The notes: generated from the letters alone by a model not told the origin. Positions 8,000 to 16,454 are shown, counted from the first letter of the stretch. The stretch: 64,000 nt of DNA from Rhodospirillales bacterium (GCA_025352665.1 JANXSM010000163.1:1-64000), one strand, 5' to 3'. Translations and numbers: made by a program.

Positions 8000-8200
8000 A
8001 TGGCTAGACACGTTCATACCACGCCCACCTTCACCACAAGAAAAAGACCCGTGGCCATCGCCTCACGCGAATGGACAGAATACGCAATCGCCACGCTGAT
8101 CGACTACCTCGACAGCCTGGACGCCGGCACGGACGACCTCGAGCCCGATGACGACGGAGAGGACACCGACTGCTCCCGCATCAACGGGTGGATCCTATGA
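8000..8200 (+). CDS. Hypothetical small acidic protein
   Basis: A 66-residue protein, first of a run of overlapping rightward genes. CAGGAGAACGAGGCT directly precedes ATG 8000, a good ribosome site. The N-terminus is basic (RHVHTTPTFTTRKRP) and the C-terminal half acidic (LDAGTDDLEPDDDGEDTD). The stop overlaps the next start (ATGA at 8197). No known domain recognised. As the first gene after the divergent XRE regulator it occupies the usual early-gene position, but nothing in its sequence assigns a function. Confidence 0.6.
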   Translation: MARHVHTTPTFTTRKRPVAIASREWTEYAIATLIDYLDSLDAGTDDLEPDDDGEDTDCSRINGWIL

Positions 8201-8493
8201 GCGCCAAGCTGGCCCCGCCGCCAGCCTTCGCCGACAGGTTCGCGAACCTACCTCCTGCTTTCGAAACGTTCGCGATGCTTCGCGCGCATCCCGAGACTCA
8301 GAATCTGGCAACCGAATGGACCAGGGTGGCGGTCAAAGACGCGCGCCATAATCCGAAAGAGGGCTGGCTCTACTTCTGGCCCCATCGTCCGGTGGCAATC
8401 GTCGAGGCGCGCGAGGCAGGCGAAATCATCACCATGCAAGCGAAAGTCGAGGATAACCTATACGATCTTTATGCCAAGCGGGTGGTGCGATGA
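8197..8493 (+). CDS. Hypothetical phage/satellite protein
   Basis: A 98-residue protein that overlaps the previous gene (ATGA at 8197) and the next one (8490-8493). It has an alpha/beta look: AFETFAMLRAHPETQNLATE, then GWLYFWPHRPVAIVEAREAG, then ITMQAKVEDNLYDLYAKR. No domain recognised. An in-frame ATG at 8188 is less likely because the overlap start gives proper coupling. The four-base overlaps with both neighbours make expression as one unit likely. Confidence 0.6.
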   Translation: MSAKLAPPPAFADRFANLPPAFETFAMLRAHPETQNLATEWTRVAVKDARHNPKEGWLYFWPHRPVAIVEAREAGEIITMQAKVEDNLYDLYAKRVVR

Positions 8494-8894
8494 CCGCCCC
8501 ATCACGGCGCCACCTGCTTACCGGCCTGGCCGCCGGCGTGGCCACCACCGGCGTTGGTGCCACCGAGGCCGCGTCGTCCACCCCGCACCCCGACGCCGAT
8601 ATCATCCGCCTGTGCGCGGAGCATATCGCGAACTTCAGGGCGTTCAACACCAGCACCCACGATGACGAAAGCCCCGAATACGAATCCCAGTGGGAGGCCT
8701 ACTGCCGCACCAGGGAGGCGATCGACGCAGTGAGGCCGGCGACAACTGTCGAGGGTATTCTTGCAAAATTCCGGGCGGCCCAGAATAAGGCCCGGCAGCC
8801 AGATGGGACGGAAGATTGGGAGTATGATATCGTCGCGAACTGGACGGGCGGCATCGTCAAGGATCTGCTTCGAGTCTACGGGAATGCGTCGTGA
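8490..8894 (+). CDS. Hypothetical protein with twin-arginine-like N-terminus
   Basis: A 134-residue protein. The N-terminus SRRHLLTGLAAGVATTGVGA resembles a Tat signal peptide (twin Arg, a hydrophobic/Ala-Gly stretch and a small-residue cleavage region), so export is possible. The mature part is soluble and helical (DIIRLCAEHIANFRAFN, ESQWEAYCRTREAIDAV, ILAKFRAAQNKAR). The gene overlaps the previous stop by four bases. Proteins of this type occur in alphaproteobacterial prophages, but I know no function. A false Tat-like match is possible because small phage proteins rarely use Tat. Confidence 0.55.
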   Translation: MTAPSRRHLLTGLAAGVATTGVGATEAASSTPHPDADIIRLCAEHIANFRAFNTSTHDDESPEYESQWEAYCRTREAIDAVRPATTVEGILAKFRAAQNKARQPDGTEDWEYDIVANWTGGIVKDLLRVYGNAS

Positions 8895-8972
8895 GCACGT
8901 TCGCTCATGACCGTTGCAGTTCGCCGGACGAACGACGATGCTTCCCCGACCAAAAAAGCGAGGTAGTGTTTC

Positions 8973-9593
8973 GTGGGTGGGCCGGCCTGGCTGAACGACC
9001 TCCGCCCTCTCGACCGCAGACGGGCAGAGCTATGGCTAGCGCAGGTGGGGGAGCAGCGGTTCCTTGCGATAGCCGCCGCAGCGACTGCTCAGAAGCGCGC
9101 AAAAAACCGGCCTCCCTCAGACAATACCGCTTTCATCCGCTTCGCGGCAATTCATTGGCTGATGAACAACAAGTTAGACCAAGCGCAGGCAGCACGCGCG
9201 GCGGCGAAAATCCTATCTTTGAGCCCCGAGAAGTTGCCGCATGCCAGGGCAGTCCTTACCCATGCCGGGCTGCGCAGAGTAATGGTCGATGGTTTGGGAA
9301 AAATGACCGCCGGACAACTTGCGGCCATACAAAAAGACATCAGAAACAAAGTTCTTTCGCCTCTACACAGCCGGGCTGCCAATACCACCATTATGACGAA
9401 GCCCCGGTATTCATCACGCTTGCAAACACCGGACAGGTTCGGGGTGACTCTTGTTGGAATGCCGTTGGCGCAGAGCGACCGCATGCGACGGATATCACTC
9501 ATCGCGAGGGCGCTGACAGGGCTGGTGGACGAACGCACCCCGATCTCGCGTTTGTCGGCGCTTTTCGACGATCTGGTTGCGTCCTTGAAGTAG
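8973..9593 (+). CDS. Hypothetical helical protein
   Basis: A 206-residue protein starting at GTG 8973, with a purine-rich GAGGT about nine bases upstream. Composition is normal for a coding frame (Ala, Leu, Ile, Arg): LDRRRAELWLAQVGEQRFLA, FAAIHWLMNNKLDQAQAARA, MTAGQLAAIQKDIRNKVLS. No domain recognised. A longer open frame in another phase (8891-9715) begins on the preceding stop, but its Arg/Ser/Pro/His-rich translation looks like a shadow. If that other frame were real, this gene would be wrong; composition argues clearly for the present choice. Confidence 0.55.
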   Translation: MGGPAWLNDLRPLDRRRAELWLAQVGEQRFLAIAAAATAQKRAKNRPPSDNTAFIRFAAIHWLMNNKLDQAQAARAAAKILSLSPEKLPHARAVLTHAGLRRVMVDGLGKMTAGQLAAIQKDIRNKVLSPLHSRAANTTIMTKPRYSSRLQTPDRFGVTLVGMPLAQSDRMRRISLIARALTGLVDERTPISRLSALFDDLVASLK

Positions 9594-9707
9594 CACTTCA
9601 GCCGCATCGGCAGCGTGCGAGAAGTCGATACTTGTTGCACGTGCCATTTCGAAAGTCCGCCGTCATACCCGTTGATGTCAACCGGACAGCAACGGAGATC
9701 CCCGGCA

Positions 9708-9920
9708 ATGCATGACACAGCAAGATTTTCGGCGCTCCTCATTCCGAAGAGGGACGCGTTCGACGCGATCGGCGTCGGCAATACGCGCGGCCACGAGCTT
9801 CTGGCACAGGGCAAGCTCGACGCACGCAAGCTTGGCAGCCGCACGATGATCACCGCAGCCAGCTTGCACGCCTTCGTCGCGGAGTTGCCGCCGTTCGTGT
9901 CGAAGGCCGCTGCTCAGTAA
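9708..9920 (+). CDS. AlpA/excisionase-like helix-turn-helix protein of the second element
   Basis: A 70-residue DNA-binding protein: AIGVGNTRGHELLAQGKLDA is the helix-turn-helix, followed by KLGSRTMITAASLHAFVAEL as wing and last helix. It is a paralogue of the protein at 2094-2387 in the neighbouring element. In P4-like elements and proteobacterial phage satellites such AlpA-type proteins switch on excision and early genes. ATG 9708 is chosen because the fold starts right after it and GGAG lies about 13 bases upstream; ATG 9675 would add eleven residues without a ribosome site. Confidence 0.75.
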   Translation: MHDTARFSALLIPKRDAFDAIGVGNTRGHELLAQGKLDARKLGSRTMITAASLHAFVAELPPFVSKAAAQ

Positions 9921-10053
9921 CGAAAACGCCCCTGACGCAGCGATGCGCAAGGGGCGGGAATTCGTTCGGGAAGGCGGCCTCGACACCCGTTTATATCCCG
10001 CGTGACTCCCGCTTTCAAGCCCCGCTGCGTCCAATCTTTCAGGATGCATCCCA

Positions 10054-10257
10054 ATGGACTTCGCTCAGCACCACGACTGCGATCGTAACTTCCAGTTCCG
10101 TCGCTTTGCGCCCCGGCGCATCGACTTCTATCGCCCCCTGCTCACCGCCGCCGACCTTGACCGTGAGGCCGACATCGAAATCTCGCAGGGTCACAACGAC
10201 CGCACCGAACGTTTGGCCTGGCGCGTGGCGGCATTGCGTGAGGGCGCGCGCACGTGA
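10054..10257 (+). CDS. Hypothetical small protein, head of an overlapping set
   Basis: A 67-residue basic protein (CDRNFQFRRFAPRRIDFY, ISQGHNDRTERLAWRVAALR). It is the first of five genes (10054-13538) that overlap stop-to-start and end with the primase-helicase. The next start (GTG 10254) lies on its stop. No known domain. The overlap chain supports that it is real and co-expressed with replication genes. Its function is unknown. Confidence 0.5.
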   Translation: MDFAQHHDCDRNFQFRRFAPRRIDFYRPLLTAADLDREADIEISQGHNDRTERLAWRVAALREGART

Positions 10258-10508
10258 GCGCCACTTTCGACGATACCGAGCGCGCTGAATTCGGCGAGGC
10301 ATTGGTACAGCAAACGATCGATACGCTTGCCGGCTGGCTGGTCAAGGACAGCGCTGTGCCGCCTCGCACCGAACCCAGCGACGCAGCACTGTTTCTGGTC
10401 GTATATTACGCCTTCGTAATAGCGGGCCGGCGGCGAGGGGCGGGTGGCGTCACTGCGCTGTTGGCATCCGCGCGCGAAATCGCCGGACTGGCGGGGGTGA
10501 CAGGGTGA
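10254..10508 (+). CDS. Hypothetical small protein
   Basis: 84 residues, starting with GTG on the stop of the previous gene and ending on the GTG of the next. The N-terminal half is amphipathic (ERAEFGEALVQQTIDTLAGW). The middle is hydrophobic (AALFLVVYYAFVIAG), possibly one membrane helix, followed by a basic RRRGAGG. No family recognised. Position in the overlapping pre-primase block is the only hint to its role. Confidence 0.5.
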   Translation: MSATFDDTERAEFGEALVQQTIDTLAGWLVKDSAVPPRTEPSDAALFLVVYYAFVIAGRRRGAGGVTALLASAREIAGLAGVTG

Positions 10509-10789
10509 CGCGCGCCAAACCTCTCGACACCGACGCTCACCTGAACGCCGCCCTCTACCGCGCCGTTCAGGTGGTGCTCGCATCGCACGACGAGATGGCC
10601 GATCTAGACTGCACGCCCGAGACCGTCGCCGAGCAAGCCGAGGATCTCGCGCAGGTTGCCGCACTCGACGCGCTGGCCGGCTTAGTTCAGCACCCGATTT
10701 TGCGCCAGACAGTCGCCCGGGCTTTTGCAGCCGAGGCTTGCCGCTTGGTGCGCATTGGCACCGCGCCGCTGCGGGATCTAGCGCAGTGA
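10505..10789 (+). CDS. Hypothetical small helical protein
   Basis: 94 residues, GTG start on the previous stop. Mostly helical and acidic in the centre (MADLDCTPETVAEQAEDLAQ, VAALDALAGLVQHPILRQTV). No family recognised. It overlaps the following gene by four bases (GTGA at 10786). Likely a co-translated accessory of the replication block. Confidence 0.5.
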   Translation: MTRAKPLDTDAHLNAALYRAVQVVLASHDEMADLDCTPETVAEQAEDLAQVAALDALAGLVQHPILRQTVARAFAAEACRLVRIGTAPLRDLAQ

Positions 10790-11133
10790 CGGCCCTCGCA
10801 AAAACTGACCGCGTTCGCCTCGCCAAGTTGCTCGGCCTGCTAGGCTCGGAACATGCGGGCGAACGCGACGCCGCCGGCCTGGCCGCGCATCGGATGGTGC
10901 AGCAGCGCGGATTGCGGTGGTCCGACGTGATGGAGCCGGCCCCTATCGAGAAACAGCTGCCCGAGCTCGGAACGTGGCGCCAAACCGTCGCGGCCTGCCT
11001 CGGACAACCGGGCTCGCTCCGTCGTTGGGAAGTCTGCTTTTTGAGCGACCTGCCTGCGTTCCGACGGCTGAGCACCAAGCAGCGCTACTGCCTCAAGGAA
11101 ATTGCCGACCGTGTATTGGGGGCATCGCGATGA
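10786..11133 (+). CDS. Conserved phage-type protein upstream of primase
   Basis: 115 residues, starting at GTG 10786 on the preceding stop. The N-terminal motif RVRLAKLLGLLGSEHAGERD followed by AAGLAAHRMVQQRGLRWSDV is a pattern I know from small phage and element proteins encoded beside primases. It forms a helical hairpin with a conserved SEHAGER turn. The C-terminal part (FLSDLPAFRRLSTKQRYCLK) is basic. Function is not established; an auxiliary role in replication is a guess from position. A nine-codon frame (ATG 11130 to TGA 11159) bridges it to the primase start. Confidence 0.6.
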   Translation: MTALAKTDRVRLAKLLGLLGSEHAGERDAAGLAAHRMVQQRGLRWSDVMEPAPIEKQLPELGTWRQTVAACLGQPGSLRRWEVCFLSDLPAFRRLSTKQRYCLKEIADRVLGASR

Positions 11134-11155
11134 TCTGCCCATGCGAGGCCATGCA

Positions 11156-13538
11156 GTGAGCGGTCAATTCCCCCAGTTCGTCCGCGCAATGCCATTCGTG
11201 GCGCGCGAGCTCCTCGGCGAGCCGAACGCCCTCCTGTCCAGCGAGCGCGAAATGCGGTTCGGATCTTATGGCAGCGTTTCGGTCAACACCGAGAAGGGCA
11301 CGTTCTTTGACCATGAGAACGGCGATGTCGGCGGTGGTGTCGTTGATCTTGTCTGCTGGAAACAGAACCTGCCCGACGATGATGAAGGCAGAAGGGCCGC
11401 GCTGGCCTGGCTGTCCGAGCGTGGCCACATCCCGACGGCGGTCGCTCCTGACAAGCCGAAGATCGTCAAGGCGTACGACTATTTCGGTGCCGATGGCGCT
11501 CTGGCCTTTCAGGTTGTCCGCCTCGAGCCGAAGTCCTTCCGCCAGCGACGCCCAGACGGTGCGGGCGGTTGGATCTGGAAGATGGCGGGCGTGGATCTGA
11601 TCCCTTTCCGGCTCCCCGAGGTTCTATCTGCCGTTGCTGCCGGTCAAACAATCTACATCGTCGAGGGCGAGAAGAGCGCGGATGCTTTAGCGCAACTCGG
11701 CCTTGCAGCTACGTGCTCGCCGGGCGGCGCCGGCAAATGGCGGTCCGCCTACAGCAGCCATCTAGAGCACGTTCCGATCGACTGGAATCAATCGATCGGA
11801 ACGTGCTCTAGAAAACATAAGTGCTAGAGCAGCTTATGTCCGCCCAAATGAGCCGCAGGGCGGCTCAGTCCGGTCGGACGCTGCTCTAGTTGGCGCTGAT
11901 GTCGTCATCCTTCCCGACAACGACGAGCCGGGAGAGAAGCACGCTGCAATGGTGGCGGCCAGTGTTCAAACCAAGGCTGGCATTGTTCGCGTCGTGCGCC
12001 TTCCCGACCTGCCGGCCAAGGGCGACGTGCTCGACTGGCTAGCCGCCGGCGGATCGCCCGGGCAGCTTCACAAGCTGGTCGATACGCTGGCCAGCACTCC
12101 TGACGAACGCCCTGCTGCGCCGACCGCGGCCGATGAGGAGCAAGGCTCGGTGGTCGCCGTCGTGGCCGAGTTCAACGGCCGCTACATGGTGGTGAACGAA
12201 CAAGGCAAGGCGGTGATCTACGCGCCAAGCTTCGATGCCGTGCTCAAGCGCAAGATGTTTGATCGCCTAAGCTTCCAAGACCTCGAGCGCCTTTATCTCA
12301 ACCGGCTAATTGAAGTCGGCATCGACGACAAGGGTAATGCGATCCTCAAAACAGCCGCGCAGGTTTGGCTGCGGAACCGCAAGCGGCGCCAGTTCATCCA
12401 CGGCGTTCGGTTCGACCCGTCAACCCGCGTGCAGCAGGAAGGTGTGCTCAACCTTTGGGAGGGCTTCGCCGTCACGCCCAAGCCCGGCAACTGGTCGCTG
12501 ATGCGATCGCATATCCTGGCAATCATCTGCGACGGCGATCCCGAGCGCTTCACCTACCTGATGGGGTGGATGGCCCGCATGGTTCAATACCCCGATCAGC
12601 AGGGAGAAGTTGCAATCGTAATGAAGGGCGGAGAGGGCACCGGCAAGGGCACACTGGCAAAGGCGCTGCTCAAGATCTGCGGCCAGCACGGCATGGCCAT
12701 CAGCACCGCAAAGCACTTGGTGGGCAACTTCAACAGCCACCTACGCGACGCCATTCTGCTGTTTGCCGACGAGGCATTTTTCGCCGGCGACAAGCAGCAC
12801 GTCGGAACACTCAAGTCGCTAATCACGGAACCCTATTTGACCATCGAGGCCAAGTTCGCGAACGCGGTGCAGATGCCAAATTTCTTGCGCGTCATAATGG
12901 CATCGAATGAAGAGTGGGTGGTTCCTGCATCTGTCGATGCGCGCCGGTTCTTCGTGCTCGAGGTCTCCGAGGCTGCCAAGAACAACCACGACTACTTCGC
13001 CGAGATCTGGGCGCAGATGGACGTCGGTGGCTATGAGGCGATGCTGCACGACCTTCTGACCCACGATCTAACCACTTTCAACGTCCGCGCTGTGCCGGTC
13101 ACCGATGGGCTCCAGCAGCAGCGCAAGCTGAGCCTGCCGACCACCGAGACTTGGTGGAAGGACTGTTTGGAGCGGGGCTACGTGTTCCGGTCTCGGCTCG
13201 GTCTCGAGGAGACGTTCGCGAAGTGGCGTGAGGATGTGTCGACCGAGCTTCTGTTCGCCAGCTACATGGAATTTGCCAAGGAACGCGGCGAGCGGCACCC
13301 GATGAGCCGCGAGACAATTGGTCGGTTCCTGGTGAAGATGGGCTGCAACCCGAAGCGTCTCCGTAATTCGCCAGTTGGCGAGCACATCACGGACGAGCCG
13401 GCCGCCTTCGGGACGCAGCGGAAGGCCAAACCAGTGATTCATCCGCGGCCACCGGCATATTCTCTGGGCGCCCTTGGCCATGCTCGGTCGGCGTTCATCG
13501 AGGTTACTGGCCTTCACATTGACTGGGGCGAGCCATGA
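11156..13538 (+). pseudogene. Toprim primase / SF3 helicase split by a 124-bp palindromic insertion
   Basis: One ~750-residue replication protein, now in two frames. The first piece (GTG 11156, GAGG seven bases upstream) holds the primase N-terminus and the Toprim Glu motif IYIVEGEKSADAL. It ends at 11827 inside inserted DNA. The second piece (open from 11886, first ATG 11949) begins with the Toprim Asp motif VVILPDNDEPGE and continues to the superfamily-3 helicase: Walker A GGEGTGKGT, Walker B LLFADEAFF, motif C IMASNEEWVVPASVDARRFF. Removing 124 bp (11762-11885) restores a single frame across HLVGADVVIL. The full protein would start and unwind replication of the element. The ATG 11949 piece may still make a Toprim-less helicase. 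Confidence 0.88.
11762..11889. mobile_element. Two-hairpin palindromic element, copy A (MITE-like)
   Basis: Begins CTAGAGCA and ends TGCTCTAG, with CTAG at both outer edges, so a CTAG target duplication is likely. The first half (11762-11811) is a perfect inverted repeat with 20-bp arms (CTAGAGCACGTTCCGATCGA) and a short spacer. The second half, from about 11824 to 11889, is a looser hairpin with arms CTAGAGCAGC and GCTGCTCTAG and an inner GAGCCGC/GCGGCTC stem. It carries no gene and is inserted in the primase between its two Toprim motifs. CTAG fits the YTAR target of IS5-type elements, so a non-autonomous IS5-related MITE is a possibility, not a proven identity. Confidence 0.8.
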
Positions 13539-13981
13539 ACCCTGCCCGTGGCCAGGGCAGAAATCCCAACCCTGGCCACGAAAATCCGCGGAAAACTGCC
13601 TTTGGTCAGGGTGGACGTGGTGGACAAGGCAGAAATTTACAAATCGCCACGATAATTCTGAACGCACGGATTTCACTCACGACAACTACTCCAGTGGTGG
13701 CCAGAAATCTCCCAGATTTCTTTATTACCCTGACCACTCTGACCACCCTGACAAACCCAGGAAACTCTAAGGCTCCAGCCGGTCAGGGTTATGGACCGCA
13801 CTCTGACCATCCTGACACCATTTCGATTGACCAATCCGCAACCGACAAAAGTTCAATGTTGAGCGGTCTTCATGCCGCCACACCCCATGGGGGTCTCAAA
13901 GCTGGGGCCGCTCGATCCGCAAAACCGCGTTCCCGTCAAAAATTCGTGTCTCCCGCCCCCGTTCAAACAGGAATTCTGAAA
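13539..13981 (+). other. Candidate replication origin: inverted repeat and 9-bp iterons
   Basis: This 443-bp gap follows the primase-helicase directly. It holds an 11-bp perfect inverted repeat (CGTGGCCAGGG at 13547-13557 and its complement at 13570-13580). Three abutting 9-bp units follow: CTGACCACT, CTGACCACC and CTGACAAAC (13730-13756). Two more direct units lie at 13803-13820. Inverted copies of the core GGTCAGGG lie at 13604-13611 and 13781-13788. An AT-richer segment (about 13626-13730) lies between the groups. Iterons flanking AT-rich DNA beside the rep/primase gene is the layout of known satellite origins such as SaPI ori. Open frames through here have repeat-driven, unnatural composition. 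Confidence 0.55.
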
Positions 13982-14314
13982 ATGCCCGCTCTGAAACCGC
14001 CCCAACACCTGCGGCCGCCGACCCGCGCCTGGTTCGCGAAGGTAACGACCGACTTCGATTTAGAACAGCACCATATCCGGCTGCTGACGCTGGCCGCGGA
14101 ATGTTGGGATCGCGCCCAGCAAGCTCGCGAGGCGCTGGCCGACCATGGGCTGACATTCAACGACCGGTTCGGATCGCCGCACGCGCGGCCTGAAGTGGCG
14201 GTCGAGCGCGACAGCAGAACAGCGTTTGCCCGGCTGCTGCGCGAACTCGATCTCGACGTTGCACCGCCAGCGCAGGCCGGACGCCCGCCTTCCCTTCGCT
14301 CTAACCGGAGATAG
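13982..14314 (+). CDS. Phage terminase small subunit, P27 family
   Basis: A 110-residue DNA-packaging recognition subunit. The pattern LRPPTRAWFAKVTTDFDLEQ, then IRLLTLAAECWDRAQQAREA, then HGLTFNDRFGSPHARPEV and AFARLLRELDLDV matches the P27 (TerS) family, which binds the packaging site and guides the large subunit. ATG 13982 is chosen because AGGA precedes it and homology starts there; the open frame upstream runs through the repeat region. No large terminase (TerL) follows, which is unusual for a phage but normal for satellites that borrow the helper's TerL. Confidence 0.85.
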   Translation: MPALKPPQHLRPPTRAWFAKVTTDFDLEQHHIRLLTLAAECWDRAQQAREALADHGLTFNDRFGSPHARPEVAVERDSRTAFARLLRELDLDVAPPAQAGRPPSLRSNRR

Positions 14315-14318
14315 ACCC

Positions 14319-14864
14319 ATGCCAGTTAAACGCCGAGTTGCCAAAGGCCGTATGTCCGACGTGTCGGAGATGGAGTGGGCAGTCCTGACCGACCAGCGTG
14401 ACGAGAGGACATTCTGCCAAGCCGACGGCTGGGAAGGATTCTTCCTTCGGTCCATGCAGGAGCCGGGCTGTCTCGCGGTCCCGTCGCTGGGCGACCTCTG
14501 GCTTGCACATCGGGGAACGATCTTAGCTGATTGGATCGGGGAACATCCGGGAACGCGTCCGTCATGCTGGTGGCGGTGGGATGGCCCAATCTGGGCTGAT
14601 CGGCCCGGATTTATGAAGTCGGAATGTGAACCCCGCCGCAGGCTAGGCGGGGTCGGACACGCGAACGACTATAGTTTCCGTTTTGGCTTGCCTACCTCTT
14701 GGGTTAAGGAAGGGCACCCCTCTTCCCCCGCCCCGGACCCATTCGACCCGCCGATGTTCGAAAGTCAGGCAGCCTATCTTGATCGTCATGGGCTGTTGCT
14801 TCCCGGCGAGCGGCGCCGACTGAAACCGGCAGATTTCGAGCCGGAGGTTGTCGCGGTTGATTAG
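14319..14864 (+). CDS. Hypothetical phage protein
   Basis: 181 residues, ATG 14319 with a GGAG about nine bases upstream, four bases after the terS stop. Contains GWEGFFLRSMQEPGCLAVPS, ILADWIGEHPGTRPSCWWRW and a C-terminal FESQAAYLDRHGLLLPGERR. Proteins with this GTRPSCWWRWDGP signature are common beside terminase genes in proteobacterial prophages; the function is unknown to me. The stop overlaps the next reading frame, suggesting coupling. Confidence 0.7.
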   Translation: MPVKRRVAKGRMSDVSEMEWAVLTDQRDERTFCQADGWEGFFLRSMQEPGCLAVPSLGDLWLAHRGTILADWIGEHPGTRPSCWWRWDGPIWADRPGFMKSECEPRRRLGGVGHANDYSFRFGLPTSWVKEGHPSSPAPDPFDPPMFESQAAYLDRHGLLLPGERRRLKPADFEPEVVAVD

Positions 14865-15276
14865 CGTTACCAACACCGTTGCGGCCCTACGCGGCGCAGT
14901 GGTCCTCCTGGCCAAGTCCGGCGACGACGGCATGATCAGGATCGCGGGCGCCGTCACGGCTTGGCTGGCGGACCCCCAGACGCTTGAGCAAGCGTTGGCG
15001 CTGCCGCCATGTTGGAGACAACAGGCTTGCCTATGTGAGCGCGACCAGCGCATCCGCGAACTCGCCGCCCGGCACTGGCCCGAACTATCGGGCCGGCCCC
15101 TAGCCCGGGCCATTGCATGTCGCGCTCGCCAATACGAAACGCGTGGCGGCTTCCGGCGGCATCAATGCACGGGCCGGCCGCCGGGCATCGAGGGCGACCT
15201 GTTCGACATTCTGTCGCTGGGTGAGATGCCGGGCGAGGCCAGATTACGTCAGCTTTTGAATGATATAGGTGGCTAG
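14857..15276 (+). CDS. Hypothetical phage protein
   Basis: About 139 residues. The most plausible start is TTG 14857, nine bases after GGAGG (14843-14847) and overlapping the previous stop; TTG 14848 is too close to that site. It is alanine/leucine-rich and helical at first (GAVVLLAKSGDDGMIRIAGA), with several Cys and Arg later (CWRQQACLCERDQRIRELAA). The C-terminus resembles part of a helical DNA-associated protein (GDLFDILSLGEMPGEARLRQ). No family recognised. Confidence 0.5.
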   Translation: MISVTNTVAALRGAVVLLAKSGDDGMIRIAGAVTAWLADPQTLEQALALPPCWRQQACLCERDQRIRELAARHWPELSGRPLARAIACRARQYETRGGFRRHQCTGRPPGIEGDLFDILSLGEMPGEARLRQLLNDIGG

Positions 15277-15336
15277 TCGGGAGCCGTCGCAATTAGCCGG
15301 CGACCATCGGATATTCGGTGAAGCAAGGAGTCCCTC

Positions 15337-16095
15337 ATGGCTTTTCTCAAGTCCAAGCCACCGGCTGAAAAGATACCCCAGGCACCGCCCGTGCCCACGT
15401 CGCCGGGCACCGCGACAGTGCCGCCGATCCATGACGACCCGGAAATTTTCGCCGCCGTTGCGCTGGTGACCCAGTTGAGCGAGGGCACGAACCGCCTTGC
15501 CCGCGAAAAGGAAATGATGGCGCTGGAGTGGCGCTTCGGTCCGGGCGCTACCGAATCGGGTGTCATGCCCGGTGGCGAGCGGGACAGGCGCGAGCGGGCC
15601 CGGCTGGCGCTGTTGCAAGCGGAACTCGCGGCGAATACCGCAGCCACGACGAAGGCAGTCCAGCCGCATAACGACCCCGCCATTGCGGCGGCCCTCGGTG
15701 TTCTTGGTGGCGATCCACTGCCACCCCGCAATGACCGCGTTGCGCGCCTGCAAGACTTGGCCCGCAAGACCGCAATCATTGATACCGCCCGGCGCAGCGC
15801 GATCATGCGGCGGGACGAGTTGCTTGCCGATCGATCGCGCGATCTTTCCATGGCGCTTCGGCCGCGCCACGACGCGCAACTGGCAGAGATCTACCGCGCC
15901 GCCCTGGCGCTTTCACGGCTGGTCGACGCAGAACGCGACTTCCGCGCGAGCCTTATCGCTAAGGGATACGACCCTGCACCCGACCAGATTGGCGCGCTCA
16001 ACATGGGCAGCCTTCTCCTGCTCGGCAGCGAGCGGGTCTGGGATTCCGAGATCAGCACAATCCGGCGGCAGCTTGAGGATCGGGGAATAATCTGA
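15337..16095 (+). CDS. Hypothetical helical phage protein
   Basis: 252 residues, ATG 15337 preceded by GCAAGGAGT, a good ribosome site. A Pro-rich N-terminus (residues 8-30) is followed by long charged helices (EGTNRLAREKEMMALEWRFG, RDRRERARLALLQAELAANT, RVARLQDLARKTAIIDTARR), so a coiled-coil structural or scaffolding protein is possible. Located between the terminase small subunit and the prohead protease, where head-morphogenesis genes sit. Stop and next start overlap (TGATG at 16093-16097). No family recognised. Confidence 0.6.
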   Translation: MAFLKSKPPAEKIPQAPPVPTSPGTATVPPIHDDPEIFAAVALVTQLSEGTNRLAREKEMMALEWRFGPGATESGVMPGGERDRRERARLALLQAELAANTAATTKAVQPHNDPAIAAALGVLGGDPLPPRNDRVARLQDLARKTAIIDTARRSAIMRRDELLADRSRDLSMALRPRHDAQLAEIYRAALALSRLVDAERDFRASLIAKGYDPAPDQIGALNMGSLLLLGSERVWDSEISTIRRQLEDRGII

Positions 16096-16454
16096 TGTTC
16101 GACCTGGACCTATGGCGGCTGGATATTGAAACCGAGCTTGCAACGGCGATGCAGGACCTTGCCAGGGCGGAGGTTGCTGTCGTCACGACCGAGGCCGAAG
16201 CCCAACCCCACCGTGCCGCGTACTCAGCTCTGGTAGCAGCCCTGGCCCCAATCAAAGATGACGGCCTGGCTTGGCCGATCGACCACCGCAGGCGTGAGAT
16301 GGAGGACCTTCTCAAGAAATCGGTCTCAGCGGTGGGCTATGCCCGCAACAGCGCTGCAAACTTGGGCACCACGATCAAAGCATTGCGGCTCGCCCTGGCC
16401 CAGTTGGATGCGGTGCGCGAGGCCGGAGCCGGGCAGGCGGAACAAGCAGCATGA
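16095..16454 (+). CDS. Hypothetical helical phage protein
   Basis: 119 residues, starting on the stop of the previous gene. The sequence is almost entirely helical with heptad-like spacing (IETELATAMQDLARAEVAVV, RREMEDLLKKSVSAVGYARN, ALRLALAQLDAVREA), so it is probably a coiled-coil partner of the preceding protein. The tail is Ala/Gln/Gly-rich. No domain recognised. The next small frame starts on its stop (ATGA 16451). Confidence 0.55.
   Translation: MFDLDLWRLDIETELATAMQDLARAEVAVVTTEAEAQPHRAAYSALVAALAPIKDDGLAWPIDHRRREMEDLLKKSVSAVGYARNSAANLGTTIKALRLALAQLDAVREAGAGQAEQAA

Noticed and set aside
8891-9715. A 274-codon frame starting on the stop of the gene at 8490-8894
   Set aside because: Although the start overlap is attractive, the product is Arg/Ser/Pro/His-rich; the frame 8973-9593 has natural composition and a ribosome site.
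13730-13820. CRISPR-like array
   Set aside because: Units are only 9 bp and abut without spacers; there are no cas genes in the window.
13535-13981. N-terminal extension of the small terminase
   Set aside because: The frame is open, but the translation is produced by DNA repeats and the family starts at 13982.
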